From SIG607 sp045648445 (GTDB lineage: Bacteria > Bacillota > Clostridia > Oscillospirales > Acutalibacteraceae), in the NCBI GenBank assembly GCA_045648445.1, contig JAZRNY010000034.1, forward strand, positions 36,699 to 100,698: 64,000 nucleotides of DNA, read 5' to 3'. Of this stretch, positions 59,062 through 64,000 are shown one piece after another; within the stretch, counting starts at the first letter, position 1, and each line of letters starts with the position of its first letter. The notes under the pieces were generated by a model. The model worked only from the letters and a program-made list of their open reading frames with translations, did not search any database and was not told the DNA's origin. The position numbers were made by a program, and so were the translations under genes.

Positions 59062-60266
59062 CAAATAATCTATTACAGCAATTTATAAATGACCATACCT
59101 ACGATGTTAGAAAAACACGTAATGGTAGATGGATGGACCAAAAGTGTGCATTTGATGCTGTGTGCTTTGTAGCAGACTGCATTGTTGACTACATTCACGA
59201 TGGGGGCACAATGCCGTTTACATCTCCTCAGATTTGGCATCGTGAATACTCAATAGAGAATGTAATGCGCCTTTTTGGAAAACCAGACCCAACCACTCGT
59301 TCAACAATGGATGAGTACAATAAATTCTTTAGACAACCCTTAAAGATGCTTTCAGCTGCAGGGGTTTTGTCTGAAAAACTATCAGGAATAACTATTGAGT
59401 TTTCTGTTGAAAACATGGATGTGCTGGAATACATTGCACTACGTGAACGTAATGCTCTTGATTTTATGTGCATGTACATAGAGAAAACCTTAAAAGACAG
59501 CGGCTTGTGGGATGGCTTCGCTTCATTTTTTGATGCTCAAACGCAAGATTGGTACGATAATGTAAAATACCAATTCGAACAGTTTTGTTTTGCATATACT
59601 CCAATCAACACAAAACTTGAAGCCGACAGAATTTTTACCAAGGTGCTCAATCAACTTGCGTTTAAGTATCACAAGCGTGGCACAGTTCGCGGAAAAATAT
59701 CCAAGAACATTATCACCTTACAAGATATCGTATACAACAAAACAAACTGGTATGATGACTTAACGGGAAAAGATAAGAATATTGCCAGAGGTGATTATGG
59801 GAATATTATTCCTGCGCAGAATACCTATGACTATCAAGTTGCTCGTGCAATGCGCAAGCTGAAATACTTCATTGAAACATATTTCGATAACGAACCCGAA
59901 GTGAGAGATAGGTTTTCAATTGGGCATAAAGCCTCTGCATTACATCATATTTTTCCGCGCAATCGCTTCCCAGAGTTGGCCGCATATTACGAAAATCTCA
60001 TAGCCTTAACCACAGCACAACATATGCAAGAAGCACATCCTGGCGGTAACACCCGTCAAATAGATACTGCATTCCAGTACACGTGTTTAATTGCTAAAAC
60101 AGACAATATTAGAAGAAATCTTTTAGGCATTGATGGAGCCCCTATCTTATACAACTTTGATGACTTTATGTTTGTACTTGATAAGGGATTAGATACTGAA
60201 TACTTCTCCTCGGTTGCGGATTGTGATTTTAATGCCGTATTACAAGGGATAGAAATGAATTTTTGA
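59058..60266 (+). CDS. HNH endonuclease, predicted restriction enzyme of the fused methyltransferase
   Basis: 402 residues. The C-terminal HNH-type site is visible: LHHIFPRN (His296/His297), ENLIAL (Asn313) and His322, with a nearby HPGGNT. The N-terminal 280 residues are unrecognised and probably hold DNA recognition. The start overlaps the methyltransferase stop by 4 bases. In the Eco31I group of type IIS systems an HNH nuclease is paired with both m5C and m6A modification of complementary strands, a functional parallel. Sequence relation to that group is not shown. Confidence 0.82.
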   Translation: MTNNLLQQFINDHTYDVRKTRNGRWMDQKCAFDAVCFVADCIVDYIHDGGTMPFTSPQIWHREYSIENVMRLFGKPDPTTRSTMDEYNKFFRQPLKMLSAAGVLSEKLSGITIEFSVENMDVLEYIALRERNALDFMCMYIEKTLKDSGLWDGFASFFDAQTQDWYDNVKYQFEQFCFAYTPINTKLEADRIFTKVLNQLAFKYHKRGTVRGKISKNIITLQDIVYNKTNWYDDLTGKDKNIARGDYGNIIPAQNTYDYQVARAMRKLKYFIETYFDNEPEVRDRFSIGHKASALHHIFPRNRFPELAAYYENLIALTTAQHMQEAHPGGNTRQIDTAFQYTCLIAKTDNIRRNLLGIDGAPILYNFDDFMFVLDKGLDTEYFSSVADCDFNAVLQGIEMNF

Positions 60267-60306
60267 TATGTTTGTTAAATACCGGTAAAAAGAAAGAGGT
60301 GAAACT

Positions 60307-61176
60307 ATGGGCAAGCAGACAAAACAAAAAGGCAGTCACTTTGGTGGCGAGTGGACAATTCAAAAATTGCATATTATTGAAGAATATGCGAAAACATATC
60401 TCATTGCGTTGAAAAATCAGAAAGTAAAAAAGATATATGTCGACGGTTTTGCAGGAAGCGGAAAAACAGAACTGAAAAGCGGTTCAAAAGATGGCGAACA
60501 ACAATCAATTACCGTTGATGGTTCCGCATTGCTTTCTTTGAAGTATGATTTCGACGAGTATTACTTCCTCGAAGTGGACGAAGGGCGTATCGCTTCTCTA
60601 AAAGAAAATGTAAAAACATCTTATCCTGATAAAGTGAGTAAGGTTCACTTTATTACAGGTGACTGCAATAAAGAATTGTCTGATGTTCTTTCTAAAATCA
60701 CAGTATATCATAGATGCCTGATGTTCTTGGATCCGTATGCCTTAGAGTTAAAGTGGGAAACCCTCGAAAAAATTTCTAAATGTGGTGTGGTTGATCTGTG
60801 GTATTTGTTCCCGCTTTCTGTTATTCGGTTAATGGCAAAAGATAAGGATATTCCCGACGGAAACAAAGACAAAGTATCTTCAATTTTGGGAACTGATGAG
60901 TGGCTAAACGAACTGTTTGTTGAGTCGCCGCAATTGACTCTATTTGGTGATACGCAATACGAAAGAGTCGAGTATGATAAAGTCTTGGAATACATTAAGA
61001 AACGATTTGCTACCATTTTTCCATTTGTTTCGCCAAATTCAAAAATCCTTAAAAATGAGGCAAAGAACTCACCTATGTTTATGCTTTGCTTTATGATGAC
61101 TAATCAAAGCGGAAAAGCACAAGGTCTGGCCTCAAAGATTGTCAAAGGTATAATCAGCAGTACGGAGAGATTGTAA
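60307..61176 (+). CDS. tcmP: Three-Cys-motif partner protein TcmP
   Basis: 289 residues matching the TcmP family: KGSHFGGEWTIQKLHIIEEY at the N-terminus, the glycine-rich YVDGFAGSGKTE (about 44-55, resembling a Rossmann methyltransferase motif I), FLEVDEGRI and MFLDPYALELKWETL. Family members occur next to proteins with a three-cysteine, radical-SAM-like motif (for example Gp37/Gp68, DUF5131), and here such a gene follows with a one-base overlap. The biochemical role is not known. AGAGGTG precedes the ATG. Confidence 0.87.
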   Translation: MGKQTKQKGSHFGGEWTIQKLHIIEEYAKTYLIALKNQKVKKIYVDGFAGSGKTELKSGSKDGEQQSITVDGSALLSLKYDFDEYYFLEVDEGRIASLKENVKTSYPDKVSKVHFITGDCNKELSDVLSKITVYHRCLMFLDPYALELKWETLEKISKCGVVDLWYLFPLSVIRLMAKDKDIPDGNKDKVSSILGTDEWLNELFVESPQLTLFGDTQYERVEYDKVLEYIKKRFATIFPFVSPNSKILKNEAKNSPMFMLCFMMTNQSGKAQGLASKIVKGIISSTERL

Positions 61177-61946
61177 TGAAATATATAAAACGAAGCTCGT
61201 TGCTTTACAAAACGGGCGTCGAATACGGAGACTATACTATAAACCATATTCAGGGGTGTGCACATGGATGTAAGTACCCTTGCTATGCTATGTCTATGGC
61301 AAAACGTTTCGGTAAAGCAAAAACATACGAGGAATGGTGTGAACCCAAACTTGCAGAAAACGCACTTGAAATATTAGACGCTGAAATTCCCAAGTTCAGA
61401 GATAAGATAGAGTCTGTTCATCTTTGTTTTACATCTGACCCATTTATGTATGGATATGGGGAAGTAGCAGAAATGTCTATCTCTATTGTTAGAAAACTAA
61501 ACGATGCGGGAATTAAATGCACCGTTTTGACAAAAGGCATTTTACCAATTGCTCTTGCTGAACTCTCCCCGGAAAACGAGTATGGAATAACGCTGGTCTC
61601 CCTTGACGAAGAATTTAGGAGAGAAATGGAACCTAATTCAGCGCCATTTGCCGAAAGAATACAAGCCCTCAGAGCACTACACGATGCCGGTTGCAGAACC
61701 TGGGTTAGCATGGAACCGTATCCTACACCTAATTTTATTGAGCAGGATTTGAATGCGCTTCTTGAAGCAGTTGGTTTTTGTGATAAGATTATTTTTGGAC
61801 GTTTAAATTACAACAAAAAGGTGTCTGAATATAAAGATTATAAAAAATTCTTTAATGGATGCGCTCAAACCGTTATAGAGTATTGTAAGGAAAATAATAA
61901 AGACTACCACATAAAAGAAGGTACTATTACGGATAGTGAACTCTGA
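61176..61946 (+). CDS. Three-Cys radical-SAM-like protein, TcmP partner
   Basis: 256 residues. The N-terminal GCAHGCKYPCYAMSMAKRFG contains Cys28, Cys32 and Cys36, a CX3CX3C spacing where classical radical SAM enzymes have CX3CX2C. The rest follows a radical-SAM TIM-barrel pattern: LCFTSDPFMYGYGEVAEMS, CTVLTKGILPIAL, YGITLVSLDEEFRREMEPN and WVSMEPYPTPN. It resembles the spore-photoproduct-lyase-like/DUF5131 group that pairs with TcmP. Substrate unknown; nucleic acid is plausible given the neighbours. Confidence 0.83.
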   Translation: MKYIKRSSLLYKTGVEYGDYTINHIQGCAHGCKYPCYAMSMAKRFGKAKTYEEWCEPKLAENALEILDAEIPKFRDKIESVHLCFTSDPFMYGYGEVAEMSISIVRKLNDAGIKCTVLTKGILPIALAELSPENEYGITLVSLDEEFRREMEPNSAPFAERIQALRALHDAGCRTWVSMEPYPTPNFIEQDLNALLEAVGFCDKIIFGRLNYNKKVSEYKDYKKFFNGCAQTVIEYCKENNKDYHIKEGTITDSEL

Positions 61947-61996
61947 GTATTCATACAGAATTTCTAAAAACAGATTACTCGAGCGAGGTTTTTTAA

Positions 61997-63115
61997 ATGG
62001 AACATATCATCGATGCTATTATTATAGATACATCAGTGTTAATAAATCATCAATTTGATTTCTTGGGATGGACAAGTAAGACTTTGCCCGCATTATATGA
62101 CCTTTTAGAGGAGAAGAATATCAAATTACTCAACAGTTTTATATTAGATAGTGAGATCAAAAAACATATTCCTAAATCTGTAATAATAGAAAGAACAGAA
62201 GGGCTTGAACAAAGTTTTAAGCGCAATAAAGATTTTTTAAAGCTTATAGGAATAAATGCAGAGGAATCAATTGCTAAATTAAAAAGTTTGGATTTAAAGA
62301 ATGAAATTTCTGCAGAATATATTAAACGATATTCACAATCGATAATGTTACCTATTCCAGAAGCACAAAATATATTCTTGGCATATTTTGCGGATGAACC
62401 GCCGTTTAATAGTAAAAAAGATAAAAAGAGCGAATTCCCAGATGCATTTATTATAGATGCAGTAAAAAATTATGCCATAGCAAATAAAGAAATAAATATT
62501 CTTGTTGTAAGTGATGATAATGATTGGCAGAGTGCTTTTGCATCCTCGAGCAGAATATCTGTTTGTTCTTCTATTGATGAAGCAATTTTAACAATTCAGA
62601 ATTCAGATAAAATAATACCTATTATTTCTGACATCGAAAATGAAATCCTAGAATCGGTTTCAGTTTGCGCTGAATGTGAAGCATATGATATTTCCGAGTA
62701 TGAAATTGCACGAGATGTAGAAATAAAAGAAGTGATAGCGGAAAGTATAGATGACATTATTCCTTTGAAAATATCTCCGACTTCTGTGTTGCTTAAATGT
62801 AGTGCCAATCTAAAAGCACGAGGAAATGTTCGCATCGTGGATTACGAAAGATCATATTATGATAGTGAAGATGGAAAATATTATTTTATTTCATATTCTG
62901 ATATCGAGTTTGAAAATGCAAATGCAACGGTCGAATGTGAGGTAAATGTAACGTTTTCTTCCGATGAAGAAGATACTACTGCAAATGTTGATGATGTAAA
63001 AATCATTACCAAATATGATATTGATTTAGACTTATCTCATGCTGAAATTAAATCAACAGAATGTTCAGAGGATGATTTGGCATTAGAAGCATTACGCGAA
63101 GATATGGGACTATAA
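61997..63115 (+). CDS. PIN-domain protein (DUF4935-like)
   Basis: 372 residues. The N-terminal PIN nuclease fold (about 1-190) shows its acidic site: IIIDTSVLIN (Asp11), DSEIKKH (Glu53), EFPDAFIIDAV and VVSDDNDW. The C-terminal 170 residues are acidic and beta-rich, without a known domain. PIN proteins are usually RNases, often toxins, and DUF4935-type members are common in defence islands. It follows the three-Cys gene by 50 bases with a weak GAGG site, so it may be co-transcribed. Confidence 0.8.
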   Translation: MEHIIDAIIIDTSVLINHQFDFLGWTSKTLPALYDLLEEKNIKLLNSFILDSEIKKHIPKSVIIERTEGLEQSFKRNKDFLKLIGINAEESIAKLKSLDLKNEISAEYIKRYSQSIMLPIPEAQNIFLAYFADEPPFNSKKDKKSEFPDAFIIDAVKNYAIANKEINILVVSDDNDWQSAFASSSRISVCSSIDEAILTIQNSDKIIPIISDIENEILESVSVCAECEAYDISEYEIARDVEIKEVIAESIDDIIPLKISPTSVLLKCSANLKARGNVRIVDYERSYYDSEDGKYYFISYSDIEFENANATVECEVNVTFSSDEEDTTANVDDVKIITKYDIDLDLSHAEIKSTECSEDDLALEALREDMGL

Positions 63116-63142
63116 TTCAAAGTTTGAAAAATCAATTCAAAT

Positions 63143-63168
63143 AGGCGGAGAGGGTGACCTCTCCGCCT
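63143..63168 (+). terminator. Terminator of the methyltransferase/HNH/TcmP operon
   Basis: AGGCGGAGAGG pairs with CCTCTCCGCCT (slight loop ambiguity). The following T run is weak (TTAACTTTT). Confidence 0.75.
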
Positions 63169-63197
63169 TAACTTTTACCACAAAGCTGAATCTTGGC

Positions 63198-63575
63198 TTA
63201 TTTATAAATTAGTTCGTTGTTTACGATTTCGGTGACACGCTGTTTGATGTTATTCATTCGGCATACCCACTCCATTTGGTCGATTGCTTTCAGTTCTTCT
63301 GTAATGCCTTCAGATTTCTTATACTGCACTATAAGATTATCGAACATTTCTTGTGCCTGAGCGTTTATCCCATAGAGATAGGAATTGAGTTTGCCTTCGA
63401 AACTTAGTCGGTTGTAGGTGGCTTTTCGGTGGGATTTCAGATAATCTTCGTGCCGCATACCCCATACGCCTATTTCTTTTGTTTCGACTTCCGGCAGTGT
63501 GAAGCATGGGATGTAATAATCACCGTTTAGTTCATACCACAAACCGTTGGATTCATCATAAATATACTTTTCCAT
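63198..63575 (-). CDS. tnpV: Transposon-encoded protein TnpV
   Basis: 125 residues from the ATG preceded by GGAGG; longer upstream frames have no such site. The sequence (YDESNGLWYELNGDYYIPCF start, GMRHEDYLKSHRKATYN, MNNIKQRVTEIVNNELIY end) matches TnpV, a small protein of Tn4451/Tn4453-type and related mobilisable elements of unknown function. It supports a mobile origin of this region. Confidence 0.88.
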   Translation of the reverse strand: MEKYIYDESNGLWYELNGDYYIPCFTLPEVETKEIGVWGMRHEDYLKSHRKATYNRLSFEGKLNSYLYGINAQAQEMFDNLIVQYKKSEGITEELKAIDQMEWVCRMNNIKQRVTEIVNNELIYK

Positions 63576-63576
63576 A

Positions 63577-63882
63577 TCAGTTATCCTCCCACAAGAAATC
63601 GCTAAAGGGAGCATCGTTGCTGATAAAGGTATCGTACGTAAATTTTGCACCGAGTCTGAAACCGACAATGAAACTATCAAGGTTAGATTCTCCGTTCACC
63701 ACGCTCCAAGCGTTGACGTGGTCGAGAAACATGCTCTTTTCTTCGCCTTTGAGTTTGGCGGTTAAGTATTCTTCGGTTTCATTAAGCGTTTGCATTTCTT
63801 TCATTACCGCCTTGCTCTGCTTGATACTGCGAGCCTGCGGGTCAATATTGCCATAGTAAAATTCTTTAATAAAGTCTTTCAT
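63577..63882 (-). CDS. DUF6809-like small mobile-element protein
   Basis: 101 residues beginning MKDFIKEFYYGNIDPQAR, a start typical of small proteins encoded next to tnpV in Clostridial mobile elements. It has two amphipathic helices and no known catalytic motif. GGAGG lies 8 bases before the ATG. It is one base upstream of tnpV, so the two form an operon. Confidence 0.8.
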   Translation of the reverse strand: MKDFIKEFYYGNIDPQARSIKQSKAVMKEMQTLNETEEYLTAKLKGEEKSMFLDHVNAWSVVNGESNLDSFIVGFRLGAKFTYDTFISNDAPFSDFLWEDN

Positions 63883-63937
63883 AAACTAGCCTCCGTTTTT
63901 CTTTGAGTTAAAATTTGGATAGTCTATTGAAAGAGAA

Positions 63938-63975
63938 AATCCGAACCCGCCGCCTATTAGACGGAGGTTCGGATT
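63938..63975 (-). terminator. Terminator downstream of the edge tRNA gene
   Basis: AATCCGAACC pairs perfectly with GGTTCGGATT. On the minus strand it directly follows the tRNA CCA end and runs into TTTTCTC. Confidence 0.75.
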
Positions 63976-63984
63976 ATTCGTGTT

Positions 63985-64000
63985 TGGTCGAGGTGACAGG
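63985..64000 (-). tRNA. tRNA gene 3' end (cut by the window edge), possibly tRNA-Pro
   Basis: The last 16 bases, read on the minus strand, end CCTGTCACCTCGACCA: a T-arm 3' strand, an acceptor strand CACCTCG, discriminator A and encoded CCA. The implied 5' acceptor CGAGGTG would suit a tRNA-Pro type. Only a fragment is visible, so identity is inferred. Confidence 0.6.

Overview
The window reads as a chromosomal segment of a low-GC Gram-positive anaerobe of class Clostridia, probably an uncultured gut member of the Ruminococcaceae/Oscillospiraceae type. The grounds are the Clostridia-style ribosomal superoperon (rpsJ to rplQ with secY, adk, map, a KOW gene and infA inside), a zinc S14, a T-box riboswitch, strong Shine-Dalgarno sites with consensus sigma-A promoters, DinR-type SOS signals, a YloU/FakA pair, an archaeal-type ProRS and dockerin-tagged leucine-rich surface proteins. 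No rRNA and no complete tRNA gene was seen.

Layout. Positions 1-3100 hold the tail of a VanW protein, a small membrane protein, proS, acpP and a 57-codon membrane protein under a consensus promoter with a LexA/DinR box. 3100-6600 holds a non-coding stretch with a TGTAAACA cluster and a large secreted LRR/Cys-rich/dockerin protein. 6650-9000 holds a TetR regulator and a sodium:solute symporter. 9060-15220 is a murD operon with two M42 peptidases, an acetyltransferase, a methionine gamma-lyase-like enzyme and an unknown protein. 15220-17170 is an alanine T-box in front of an AlaR/AlaT pair. 17350-33040 is the ribosomal superoperon. 33095-35510 holds a SulP transporter and a split chromate transporter. 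35696-37340 is a second LRR/dockerin protein. 37377-44515 is a minus-strand operon (ymdB, a peptide-binding lipoprotein, yloU, fakA, recG, a DUF218 gene). 44670-53303 holds a PHP phosphatase and sugar/peptide catabolic genes with two AraC regulators.

From about 53304 to the end the window is an accessory region. It contains repeated tRNA-end-like segments and hairpins, a large serine recombinase, a small HTH regulator surrounded by an 18-bp repeat family, an unknown gene, and a tight operon: a C5/N6-adenine fused DNA methyltransferase, an HNH nuclease, a TcmP protein, a three-cysteine radical-SAM-like protein and, after a short gap, a PIN-domain protein. TnpV and DUF6809 genes follow, and a tRNA 3' end lies on the last bases. 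I read this as a mobile defence island.

The observations I rate highest are the predicted SOS-induced small membrane protein (2926-3173), the dual-chemistry methyltransferase/HNH pair joined to the TcmP, three-Cys and PIN genes (56545-63115), the repeat architecture around 55340-56085, the alanine-specific T-box, and a xylose-isomerase-like gene broken by one base in a G7 tract.
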